Part shown: piece by piece, positions 47,518 to 55,813 of the stretch
Layout: every line of letters begins with the position of its first letter
How positions within the stretch are numbered: the first letter of the stretch is position 1
Source: Candidatus Gastranaerophilales bacterium
GTDB taxonomy: Bacteria; Cyanobacteriota; Vampirovibrionia; Gastranaerophilales; Gastranaerophilaceae
NCBI GenBank assembly: GCA_944323035.1
Contig: CALUQY010000010.1
Coordinates: 1-64,000 of the forward strand
Direction: 5' to 3'
Length of the DNA: 64,000 nucleotides
Made by a program: the position numbers and the translations under genes
Notes under the pieces: model-generated
Database searches by the model: none
What the model was told of the DNA's origin: nothing
The model's input: only the letters and a program-made list of their open reading frames with translations

Positions 47518-49636
47518 TATTTTTTTCTTTTTCTTCCAACTGTTTAATTTTCTTTTCAAGCTCATCGTCTTGATATTTAATCCTGTTGTGCTTCATGCCG
47601 CGCAGAATTCTGACAAAAGTTGCGGCGATAGTTTTGATATCAAGAAGAGTGAGCGGGCTGTCCGAAAGCTGGCCGTCGGTAATTCTATCCATAATAATTT
47701 TATCAATAACCGCTTCCATTTCTTCCTGAGTCGGATTATCCATAGAGCGGACAGCGGATTCTACAGCATCTGCAAGCATAAGAATTGCAGTTTCTTTAGT
47801 GTTAGGTTTCGGCCCCGGATAACGGAATTGTTCCTCTTTAACGTTTTCAGCGCCTTCTTCTTTCAACGCCTGATTATAGAAGTAACTTGCCAGCCCCTGC
47901 CCGTGATGCTGGGTAATAAAATTTTGTATAACCTGCGGAAGCGAATATTCTTTTGCCAGCTCCAGACCGTCTTTCGGGTGCGCTGTTATAATCATTTTAC
48001 TGATACGCGGAGTGAAATTATTATGCGGGTTTTCAATCTTGAAATACGATTGGTTTTCAACAAAGAAAAGCGGACGTTTTAATTTCCCGATATCGTGGTA
48101 TAAAGAGCCTACGCGTGCAAGAACAGGGTTTGCCCCGATAGCTTCAGCCGCTGCTTCGCAGAGATTTGCAACCATTAAGCTGTGGTGATACGTTCCCGGT
48201 GCATCAAATTGCAAACGTCTTAATAACGGCTGGTTCGCATCGCCAAGTTCCGAAAGCCCGTACGGCGTAATAATTTTGAAGGTGCTTTCCAAAATCGGCA
48301 GCGTTCCAAGAACGATAATCGAGCTTAAAACACCGTTGATAAGCAGGAATGTTATATTTTTCAAGATTAAGTAACTGCTTACATCAATAAGGCATTTTTC
48401 AAGCAGGAAAATACTTATCGCAATCAACACGCCTGCAATAGAAACAAAAAATCCGACCTTCAATAGATCCATACGTTTTGAATAACGAATTTTAGAAATC
48501 GCAATAGTCGAGATCATTGTTAGGAGAATAAATGTACACAAGAATGCCGAATTGTATTGAAACCCGAGAGTTAAAAGGGTTAACAGCACAGTTCCCGCAA
48601 CGAAAGCAATCCGCGGGCTGGTAAATATCGCCAGCACAAATACATAAGCCGGAATCGGCAGAATATAAGGCGATGTACCGGAGGGCAGCAGCATTGCAAT
48701 AATAACAACCAGAGTTGAGAGCGATGCGGAAACAGAAAGATAACGCGGCTCAAGAAACTGTTTTTCGAAAAATTTCATATAGCCAAGATAAATGAGCGTG
48801 CCAAGTGCAACAATAATAAACATTGCCACAAGCCCCTGAAAATTCAACTCATAAACGTTATACCCCGCCTGCCGCAGAGCATCGCGTTTAAGTTTTGTAA
48901 CGGGTTCGCCCTTGTAGACAATCAAATCCCCTTTCTGAAATTTCATTTCGTAAGGTTTAACAGTGCTTTGCGCATTCTGGCGTGCGATATTTGTTGCGAA
49001 CTCATCAACAACGAGGTTTGGAACAATAACCTGTTCCAGAATTGCCGTTATGATAGAAATTTGACGTTTGGAAATATCTCTTACGAGGTTTTGTTTAATA
49101 ATTCTTTCAACGTCATTATCGGCAAAATCACTTTCGGTAATCCCGACTTCTAAGACTTTTTCCAGTGTCTGGCTTGCTTTTGCAAAAGTTTCATTCAAGC
49201 TGTCATCGTCAGCTTTCAAAAGGAAATCCAGCACAAAATCTTTTCTGGAGTTAGGCAGGTCAAAAAAGACCTCTAATTTTTCGCGCTTTTGCGCGTCAGG
49301 AAGATTTTCAAATCTTATATTTTCAATAGAATTCTGCAGATTGTTGAAGTTAATTCTGACAAAGTTGTCCTCTGTAGGAGTCAAAATCGGCTCAACCTTA
49401 CCGGCGGCTTCTTTTTTCAACAGCTCGGTTCTTCGCGTGTCAATAACGGTAAGCGTTTTTTGCGCATAAATATCTTTCTGGCTTATGCCGTTTTTAACGG
49501 TGTTTTGAAAGAAGAAATTCTGCGAGGAGATAAGCGCCGTCAAAATAACAGTAAAAACGAAAAACGAGAAAGCTTTCACAAAGGATTGCGAGTGCAAAAA
49601 TCCCGTAAATTTTTCCAAATATAATTTAATATCCAT
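47504..49636 (-). CDS. HD-domain membrane protein, PgpH-type c-di-AMP phosphodiesterase
   Basis: 710 residues. N-terminal membrane helix, a large extracytoplasmic 7TM-HDED-type domain (about 50-270), seven membrane helices (about 275-460), then a cytoplasmic HD domain with TYHHSLMVANLCEAAAEA, LYHDIGKLKRP, and late TAHPKDGLELA and QHHGQG. This is the PgpH architecture, which hydrolyses c-di-AMP in Firmicutes; activity here is inferred. Its operon partners ybeY and dgkA are the same as in many Firmicutes and cyanobacteria. Confidence 0.88.
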   Translation of the reverse strand: MDIKLYLEKFTGFLHSQSFVKAFSFFVFTVILTALISSQNFFFQNTVKNGISQKDIYAQKTLTVIDTRRTELLKKEAAGKVEPILTPTEDNFVRINFNNLQNSIENIRFENLPDAQKREKLEVFFDLPNSRKDFVLDFLLKADDDSLNETFAKASQTLEKVLEVGITESDFADNDVERIIKQNLVRDISKRQISIITAILEQVIVPNLVVDEFATNIARQNAQSTVKPYEMKFQKGDLIVYKGEPVTKLKRDALRQAGYNVYELNFQGLVAMFIIVALGTLIYLGYMKFFEKQFLEPRYLSVSASLSTLVVIIAMLLPSGTSPYILPIPAYVFVLAIFTSPRIAFVAGTVLLTLLTLGFQYNSAFLCTFILLTMISTIAISKIRYSKRMDLLKVGFFVSIAGVLIAISIFLLEKCLIDVSSYLILKNITFLLINGVLSSIIVLGTLPILESTFKIITPYGLSELGDANQPLLRRLQFDAPGTYHHSLMVANLCEAAAEAIGANPVLARVGSLYHDIGKLKRPLFFVENQSYFKIENPHNNFTPRISKMIITAHPKDGLELAKEYSLPQVIQNFITQHHGQGLASYFYNQALKEEGAENVKEEQFRYPGPKPNTKETAILMLADAVESAVRSMDNPTQEEMEAVIDKIIMDRITDGQLSDSPLTLLDIKTIAATFVRILRGMKHNRIKYQDDELEKKIKQLEEKEKNNEKS

Positions 49637-49699
49637 AAGTTACCTATGTTTTTTACTTATAAGATTATAATATATTATAAAAATTTTTCAACCCTGACG

Positions 49700-49990
49700 A
49701 ATTAAGCGTCATATCTAACGTTCCGACAATGCTGCAAGGAGCCCGCCCAAGTCCCGAAGCTTGTTGACTGGATCACCACGTCGCCCTAACGGGCTCCTCG
49801 TGATGACACACGCCACATATTGTCATTGCGAGCCGACGCAGTCGGCGTGGCAATCCAGAATGACGTAAACTTTAATGTCATCCCGAATTTATTTCGGGAT
49901 CTGGCCAGCGTTGCGTACTGCCGGTATCGCCGATGAGATTCCGCATCAAGTACGGAATGACATTAAAGGCAAGGTTCCTTTATTCTGTTA
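49700..49990. repeat. Intergenic cluster of REP-like repeats
   Basis: Between two genes lie AAGGAGCCCG...ACGGGCTCCT, GTCATTGCGAGCCGACGCAG...GTGGCAATCCAG, GTCATCCCGAATTTATTTCG with GGGATCT, and GAGATTCCGCATCAAGTACGGAATGAC. These are four inverted-repeat types placed side by side. No gene is supported in 49637-50024. Confidence 0.75.
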
Positions 49991-50024
49991 CACATAAAAA
50001 CATTTTTGTTAAATTGAAAAACAA

Positions 50025-50360
50025 TTATGACTTTGGAAGAGATAACAACAAATTCTTTATATGTTCTTTGGTTGTATAAGGTAAATCAATAATCAGTCGA
50101 AGAATTGCAAAATCAATAGCATCATACTTTACATTTTCCTCACGCAAAAAACCTAACAAATAGTCCGGTTCAATTCCACCTTTGGAGATAAGTGAACATA
50201 ACGTTGTTGCGTCCGGAAGATTTTTACCATTTTCAATATTAGAAAGACTCGGTTGTTCTAAACCAATAAGATTACAAAACTTTTCTTGTGAAAGATTCTT
50301 TTGATTTCTATAAGCTCGGATTCTTAAACCCAATTCAGTTTTGATTTGTGCTTCATCCAT
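50025..50360 (-). CDS. XRE-family transcriptional regulator
   Basis: 111 residues. N-terminal Cro/C1 helix-turn-helix (KNLSQEKFCNLIGLEQPSLSNIENGK) and a 40-residue C-terminal helical extension (EENVKYDAIDFAILRLIIDL) that may dimerise. Divergent from the secreted nuclease gene; a perfect palindrome lies in that gene's promoter, so it is probably its repressor. Confidence 0.85.
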   Translation of the reverse strand: MDEAQIKTELGLRIRAYRNQKNLSQEKFCNLIGLEQPSLSNIENGKNLPDATTLCSLISKGGIEPDYLLGFLREENVKYDAIDFAILRLIIDLPYTTKEHIKNLLLSLPKS

Positions 50361-50414
50361 ATAATTATCTTAATAAAGAATATTAATTATGAGGATATAC
50401 TCTGCCTTATAATA

Positions 50415-50444
50415 TTGACTAATTATAATGTGCGCATTATAATT
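50415..50444 (+). promoter_or_regulatory. Nuclease promoter with palindromic operator in the spacer
   Basis: TTGACT (50415-50420), 17 bases, TATAAT (50438-50443). The palindrome AATTATAATG-TGCG-CATTATAATT (50421-50444) fills the spacer and -10 box. Confidence 0.7.
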
Positions 50445-50461
50445 ATTTCAAAGGAGAATGC

Positions 50462-50926
50462 ATGATTAAAATTCAATATAGCCTTATTGTATTATTACTC
50501 TTAATTGCACTTCCTGCGCTTGCGGACACGCGTACGCCCGTCGAAATAACCAAAATTACCGATGGCGACACCGTCGTAGCACAAATCGGCAACAATAAAT
50601 TCAGGGTCAGGCTCATTGGCATTGACTGCTACGAAACATCTAACAACAACAGAGCTTACAATCAGGCGTACAAAAACAATTTATCAATAGATGAAGTTAT
50701 TGACAATGGCTTAAACTCTAAACTTTATCTGGAAAAGCTCCATAACCAAAACAAAAACTCCCAGACCTTCTTAGATTTCAAAGGACTTGATATCTATAAC
50801 AGGGTGCTGGGAGTTCTTTATTTTGGTAAAATTAATGTCAACGAAAGTTTAATGCAGCACGGAGGATGCAGGCGTATCCGGACTTTTCCGCCGGATAACA
50901 TGCCCCTTACGCACATTACTCAATAG
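50462..50926 (+). CDS. Secreted thermonuclease-like protein (SNase family)
   Basis: 154 residues, signal peptide 1-21 (ending ALPALA). Staphylococcal-nuclease core: ITDGDTVVAQI, KFRVRLIGIDCYET with the catalytic Arg and Glu, and DIYNRVLGVLYF with the second Arg. AAAGGAG precedes ATG. The last 20 residues (CRRIRTFPPDNMPL...) do not look like the family end; in another frame the DNA reads QAYPDFSAG and stops, so a small frameshift near 50870 is possible. It overlaps the 3' end of pyk on the other strand by 11 bases. Confidence 0.8.
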   Translation: MIKIQYSLIVLLLLIALPALADTRTPVEITKITDGDTVVAQIGNNKFRVRLIGIDCYETSNNNRAYNQAYKNNLSIDEVIDNGLNSKLYLEKLHNQNKNSQTFLDFKGLDIYNRVLGVLYFGKINVNESLMQHGGCRRIRTFPPDNMPLTHITQ

Positions 50927-52340
50927 TTTTCAGCTTGATAAAGTTAGTCGTATGACCCGGGGTATATGGAACAACACCTGTCAAAATAACTTTATCACCT
51001 TTTTTCATTTTAAATTCTTTAATCAAAAGTGCATTTAACGCCTTCAAAGTTGAAAGGCTGATTTCTTGCTGCCAATCGTACTGGAACGGTATAACGTCAC
51101 GGAAAAGATTCATCTGACGGCATACTTTATCGTTTTGCGCAAGCGCATAGATTGGAACACTAGGTTTCGCTTTACTCAAAAGCGCCGGAGTATAGCCCGT
51201 TGTTGTAAAGGTTACAAGCGCTTTAATCGGCAATGAATCCAGCATTGTAATCATTGCGTGGCACATTGCAAACGCTTCCTGATTATCAAATTCTTCCATT
51301 TTTCTTGAGTAGTAGTTATGTCTGATAACGTTGTTTTCTTCAAGGTTTTGTGAAATTTTTGACATCATTTTAACAGCTTCAACAGGGTATTTACCAACAG
51401 CGGTTTCGCCCGAAAGCATTATTGCATCAGCGCCGTCAAGAATTGCGTTTGCGACGTCAGAGGCTTCCGCACGGGTCGGAATAGGTTGTTCTATCATAGT
51501 TTCAAGCATTTGGGTCGCAACGATTACGACTTTATTTTTCGCATTACATTCTTTGATAAGTCGTTTTTGCGCTGCCGGAACTTTTTCTGCTGAAATTTCA
51601 ATACCCAAATCGCCGCGCGCTACCATTATACCTTCTGAATTTTTAATAATTTCATCAATATTTGCAAGCGCTTCCGGCTTTTCAATTTTAGAAATCAACG
51701 GAATTTGACCGCCGTACATTTCCATACAGTGTTTAGCTTTCAGAACATCTTCTCCTGTTCTTACAAAAGAGAGCGCCATATAATCAACTTTCCACTCAAG
51801 ACCTAGCTTAATATATTCAATGTCTTTCTTTGTAATCGCAGAAAGGCTAGCAGTTCTGCCCGGAAGATTTAAACCCTTGTTTGCTTTCAAAAGTCCGCCT
51901 CTTACAACAAGCGCATTAATAACCGTGCCGTCTGTAGAATTTACTCTCAATTCAAGTTTTCCGTCATCAAGATAAATTGTGTCGCCGCTTTTCACGTCGC
52001 GCGCAATGCCTTCGTAATCAACCGGTATAATATTATCTTTATATTCAGTTTCGTGACGAAGTTTAACGTTTTCGCCTTCGACAAGTTCTATAGGTGCTTC
52101 CAGTTTCGCAACTCTGATTTTAGGCCCTTGAAGGTCAAGAAGTATCGCAGTGTGGGTGCCTAATTTTGCTGAAACTTTTCTTACCATATCAATGGTTTCT
52201 TTGTGAGCTTCCGGCGTTGAGTGGGATGAGTTTACCCTGAACATGCTCGCACCGGCTTTAATTAATTCTTCAATTTTGTCTTCATTATTGACCGATGGCC
52301 CTAATGTAGCTACTATTTTTACTCCGCTTGATTTTAACAT
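50916..52340 (-). CDS. pyk: Pyruvate kinase
   Basis: 474 residues. Converts phosphoenolpyruvate and ADP to pyruvate and ATP. Seen: ATLGPSVNNEDKIEELI, MFRVNSSHSTPEAHK, ISKIEKPEAL, MVARGDLGIEI (metal-binding), TQMLETMI, and AIMLSGETAVGKYP. The C-terminal regulatory domain is present; no extra PEP-utiliser domain. Single gene. Confidence 0.96.
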   Translation of the reverse strand: MLKSSGVKIVATLGPSVNNEDKIEELIKAGASMFRVNSSHSTPEAHKETIDMVRKVSAKLGTHTAILLDLQGPKIRVAKLEAPIELVEGENVKLRHETEYKDNIIPVDYEGIARDVKSGDTIYLDDGKLELRVNSTDGTVINALVVRGGLLKANKGLNLPGRTASLSAITKKDIEYIKLGLEWKVDYMALSFVRTGEDVLKAKHCMEMYGGQIPLISKIEKPEALANIDEIIKNSEGIMVARGDLGIEISAEKVPAAQKRLIKECNAKNKVVIVATQMLETMIEQPIPTRAEASDVANAILDGADAIMLSGETAVGKYPVEAVKMMSKISQNLEENNVIRHNYYSRKMEEFDNQEAFAMCHAMITMLDSLPIKALVTFTTTGYTPALLSKAKPSVPIYALAQNDKVCRQMNLFRDVIPFQYDWQQEISLSTLKALNALLIKEFKMKKGDKVILTGVVPYTPGHTTNFIKLKTIE

Positions 52341-52455
52341 ATATTCTAATTCCTTTTTTTAAATTAATAAGGGTAACAACAACCTATTCTATCACAACAA
52401 GGTTGCAGTGCAAGATGATTTATGTTAAAATTTTTATGTTGAAAAGGAGTTAGAT

Positions 52456-53523
52456 ATGAAAATTGGTAAAAGTATGACCGCCGTGGGCATTTGCGCCCTT
52501 ATTGGTACAAGTTTATTATGCAGCGGATTCAGGTTCCCGTTCTTTCACAGGGAAAAACCGGCTCCGGCAGCAACAACAACCGTAACGCAGGGGTATGAAA
52601 GTGTAAAAGATTCTGTATGGTGTGTAACTTTCCAGCTAGTCTGGAATGATTTAATGGACAAGTTCACGAACGGTAAACCCGTTCAGCTTGCAGGAGGCAA
52701 CCCGCCGATTGCGGACGAATTAAACAAAAAACTTTACACCTCGGACATTCTTTCACCGGACTCTTACTACAAAACTCAGGGTGAAATTAAACCTAAACTG
52801 AAAAAACAAATAGAAAAAGCTATCTATAAAAAATTCAAAGAAACCAGTGATGTACTTGATATGATAGACTGGCACGTTAAAGACGGATATCTTTTCTACG
52901 CAATGCTGAAAAAAGATTTCACCTTCCGCAATCCGTTTAACGTTCTTGCTGAAGAACCGTTTGCGGGTTCTGCCGAAAACGTTAAATATTTCGGCATCAA
53001 CAAGGATTCCGAGAAAAAACTCAAAGATAACGTTCAGGTTCTTTACTACAATGAAGGCGAATACGCCGTAAAACTTCTCACCAATGAAAACGAAGAAGTT
53101 ATACTTCTAAAATCCGACAAAACAGGGAATTTTACGGAGCTATATGACTATGTTAACTCTATCGCAAAACCTGAAAAAATGACAAAAAATGATGAGTTGA
53201 AAGTTCCGAATATTAATATCGACAAAACAATTTCCTACGATGAACTCTGTGAAAAAAGAATTCTCGGTACTAACAAAAAGATTACCAAAGCACTTCAAAC
53301 AATCAAATTCAAAATGGACAACAAGGGCGGAACTTTAAAAAGCGAAGCTGTGATAGGAATTATGCGCATGTCGCTGGCACCGGAAACCGGCCGTCATTTT
53401 GACTTTAACCAGCCGTTCGTAATGTTTCTGAAAGAACAGGGCAAAGACAAACCGTATTTTGCCGCAAGAATTGATAATACTGAATTTTTAGAAAAAGGAG
53501 CAGAAGAAGATGTACAACATTAA
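52456..53523 (+). CDS. Secreted hypothetical protein with serpin-like C-terminal segment
   Basis: 355 residues; AAAAGGAG before ATG, N-terminal signal segment (KSMTAVGICALIGTSLLCSGF). The mature part begins with a Thr/Pro-rich stretch, then VTFQLVWNDLMDKF. The C-terminal 60 residues read GGTLKSEAVIGIMRMSLAPE ... FDFNQPFVMFLKEQGKDKPY FAARIDN, which follows the serpin order: hinge, reactive-loop arginine, then the [FL]xxxxPFxFxI strand. The hinge lacks the usual alanine run. Serpin assignment is tentative. Overlaps the SIMPL gene by 14 bases, so they are co-expressed. Confidence 0.5.
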   Translation: MKIGKSMTAVGICALIGTSLLCSGFRFPFFHREKPAPAATTTVTQGYESVKDSVWCVTFQLVWNDLMDKFTNGKPVQLAGGNPPIADELNKKLYTSDILSPDSYYKTQGEIKPKLKKQIEKAIYKKFKETSDVLDMIDWHVKDGYLFYAMLKKDFTFRNPFNVLAEEPFAGSAENVKYFGINKDSEKKLKDNVQVLYYNEGEYAVKLLTNENEEVILLKSDKTGNFTELYDYVNSIAKPEKMTKNDELKVPNINIDKTISYDELCEKRILGTNKKITKALQTIKFKMDNKGGTLKSEAVIGIMRMSLAPETGRHFDFNQPFVMFLKEQGKDKPYFAARIDNTEFLEKGAEEDVQH

Positions 53524-54247
53524 AGACTATCAGGTAGTAATACTAGGTTTGTTAATTGCAGCAGGCGCAATACTTTCAACAACAATACTTTCAAATGCGG
53601 TCGTTGAATTCCAGAAACTGCAAAACCAGACAATCCGTGTAACAGGTTCGGCAAGCCAGAATGTAACTTCTGATTTTGCAACACTCGCTCTCAGAATTAC
53701 GGCAAGAACTCCGGATTTGAAAAGCGGTTATGCAAAAATGGAAAACGATGCCAATATAATTAAAGACTTTCTGGTCAAAAACGGCATTGACGCAAGCACT
53801 ATTGACGTTTATCCGGTTGACAGCTACGAATACTACCGCAGAAACGGAGCATATTCTTCTAACGAAATTGAAGGATACAATGTTTCACGCTGGGTAAAAG
53901 TTTCCTCAAAAGATGTCAAAAAACTTGCGCAAATTTCAAAAGATGCCGGCTCGCTCGTAAACCAGAACGTCAATATCAATTTGAACAATGTTGAATATCT
54001 GGTTTCAAACCTTGATGATCTCAAAGTCAAAATGGTTGGCGAAGCAACCAAAAACGCTAAAGCACGCGCTGAAAGCATGGTTGCCGGCACAAACAGCAAA
54101 ATCGGCACAATGAACAGTGCAAGAATGGGCGTGTTTCAAATCGTTCCGGTAAATTCAACAGAAGTTTCGGACTATGGCATCAACGACACATCCTCTCTTG
54201 AAAAGAAAGTTATCTCAACTGTTAACGTAACATTTAATGTTAAATAG
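53510..54247 (+). CDS. SIMPL-domain (DUF541) protein
   Basis: 245 residues with an N-terminal membrane anchor (VVILGLLIAAGAILSTTIL). The SIMPL domain begins IRVTGSASQNVTSDFATLAL and continues through NAKARAESMV to a conserved C-terminal strand. These periplasmic or surface proteins form oligomeric shells of uncertain role (oxidative stress in E. coli YggE). Coupled to the upstream secreted protein, and eleven bases separate it from the uracil-DNA glycosylase gene. Confidence 0.85.
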   Translation: MYNIKDYQVVILGLLIAAGAILSTTILSNAVVEFQKLQNQTIRVTGSASQNVTSDFATLALRITARTPDLKSGYAKMENDANIIKDFLVKNGIDASTIDVYPVDSYEYYRRNGAYSSNEIEGYNVSRWVKVSSKDVKKLAQISKDAGSLVNQNVNINLNNVEYLVSNLDDLKVKMVGEATKNAKARAESMVAGTNSKIGTMNSARMGVFQIVPVNSTEVSDYGINDTSSLEKKVISTVNVTFNVK

Positions 54248-54257
54248 GTGAGGCAAA

Positions 54258-54833
54258 ATGCAATCCGAACTTGCAAAGATTAAAGAAAAATGTCTGGCCT
54301 GCCGGAAGTGTCCGTTGTGTGAAACGCGTACAAACATAGTTTTCGGGGACGGTATTCCGAACCACAAGCTTGTTTTGATAGGCGAAGCACCCGGATACTG
54401 GGAAGATCAAAAAGGAAAACCTTTTGTCGGCAAAGCAGGTCAGCTTCTGGATAAGATTTTTGCATCTGTCGGACTTTCCCGCGAGCGAGATGTTTATATC
54501 TGCAATACGCTAAAATGTCGTCCGCCGGATAACCGTAATCCGCTTCCGGAAGAAAAAGATGCGTGCAGAGAATATCTTGATGCCCAGCTTGAAATTTTGC
54601 AGCCCAAAATTATTCTGCTTTGCGGAGGTGTTGCACTTCAGTCAATGCTTCCGCAATACAGCGGAATTACAAAAGTGAGAGGCAAATGGTTTGACGGGCC
54701 GTACGGTTCAAAAATGATGCCTATTTTCCACCCCTCCTATCTGCTGCGCAATGATTCGCGCGAAAAAGGCAGTCCTAAATGGCTCATGTGGCAGGATATT
54801 CAGGAAATTAAACGTCAGTATGATTTGTTATAA
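54258..54833 (+). CDS. Uracil-DNA glycosylase, family 4
   Basis: 191 residues. Iron-sulfur UDG: CLACRKCPLC at 13-22 and later cysteines (CNTLKC) as cluster ligands, GEAPGYWED active-site loop, KPFVGKAGQLLD, and HPSYLLRN near the end. Removes uracil from DNA after cytosine deamination. The family 4 enzymes are common in anaerobes and thermophiles. Third gene of a likely three-gene operon. Confidence 0.93.
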   Translation: MQSELAKIKEKCLACRKCPLCETRTNIVFGDGIPNHKLVLIGEAPGYWEDQKGKPFVGKAGQLLDKIFASVGLSRERDVYICNTLKCRPPDNRNPLPEEKDACREYLDAQLEILQPKIILLCGGVALQSMLPQYSGITKVRGKWFDGPYGSKMMPIFHPSYLLRNDSREKGSPKWLMWQDIQEIKRQYDLL

Positions 54834-54846
54834 GACTGGTTTTTAA

Positions 54847-55749
54847 TTAATCCGCCTGCTTATTAGCATTTTCTTTAATCTTATATTTCAAATTGTTTTT
54901 GACATCACTTAACGGCCCGTTATTCGGAGCTTTCAGAGTATGGTAATAGTTTTTTGCATAAACAACAGGAAATTGAACAATCCAGCCCGATTTCATCAAA
55001 ATCCCCGCAACATCCGCGCCGTGGTTAAGAACAAGTTCATCAATCGTTTGCTCATACGCCGGCGACATTGATGAAAAAATCTTCAGGAAATAATCACCTG
55101 CGCTCACAACACCGTAGCCGGTTGACGTTACCGGATTCGTTATAAGTTCTGTTACTTTAAAGTTTTCGGTATCCTCTTTAACCATTCTTATATTTTCAGG
55201 CAGCTCAAGAGTTTCACCGTGAAGCTGCTCTATTTCATACCATTTACCTTCATATTGAATTTTCATCAAAGTCGGTTTGGGCATATAAATATCATCAACA
55301 ACCGGTTCAAGAATAACTCTTCCGTCAAACCCGACAAGTCCGTATTTATAGTTTTTCCCGACCAGAAACATCTGCCCGAAAAGAAGATCTATTGAAGAAT
55401 ATTTATGTTCAACAACAACATTTCCTTTCTCATCATAAAGCCCGTAAGTGCTGCCGTTGCCAAGTTTTACATAACGCCCTAAAAGTCTTTCGGCATTTTT
55501 ATATTTCGGAGAAATAAGGTATTCTCCGTTATCGTTCATAAGCCCGAATTTTGAACCTTTCTGTACAATCCAGCCGCCTTCACCAACCCGGATTAATTTT
55601 TTATAATCCGCCTCTGTTACAATTTGTCCGTCAAGCGTTTTCAGACCGAATTTTCCGTCCTCGGAATATGTCGTAACACCGCTTTCGATTGCCAGTGCCG
55701 AACCGTTTAACAAAACCAAAAATAATAATGTTAAAAATACCTTTTTCAT
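54847..55749 (-). CDS. WG-repeat secreted protein
   Basis: 300 residues, signal peptide 1-20 (LTLLFLVLLNGSALA). WG-type beta repeats such as GKFGLKTLDGQIVTEADYKK, SKFGLMNDNGEYLISPKYKN and YKYGLVGFDGRVILEPVVDD (about four). A C-terminal helical part follows (about 200-300). Repeat proteins of this kind are thought to bind ligands outside the cytoplasm. Convergent with the UDG gene. Confidence 0.85.
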   Translation of the reverse strand: MKKVFLTLLFLVLLNGSALAIESGVTTYSEDGKFGLKTLDGQIVTEADYKKLIRVGEGGWIVQKGSKFGLMNDNGEYLISPKYKNAERLLGRYVKLGNGSTYGLYDEKGNVVVEHKYSSIDLLFGQMFLVGKNYKYGLVGFDGRVILEPVVDDIYMPKPTLMKIQYEGKWYEIEQLHGETLELPENIRMVKEDTENFKVTELITNPVTSTGYGVVSAGDYFLKIFSSMSPAYEQTIDELVLNHGADVAGILMKSGWIVQFPVVYAKNYYHTLKAPNNGPLSDVKNNLKYKIKENANKQAD

Positions 55750-55813
55750 AATACAATAATAGCATAAAATAAATTTATGGTATAATTTTCTTGTAGGGAA
55801 ACTAAGGGATATT

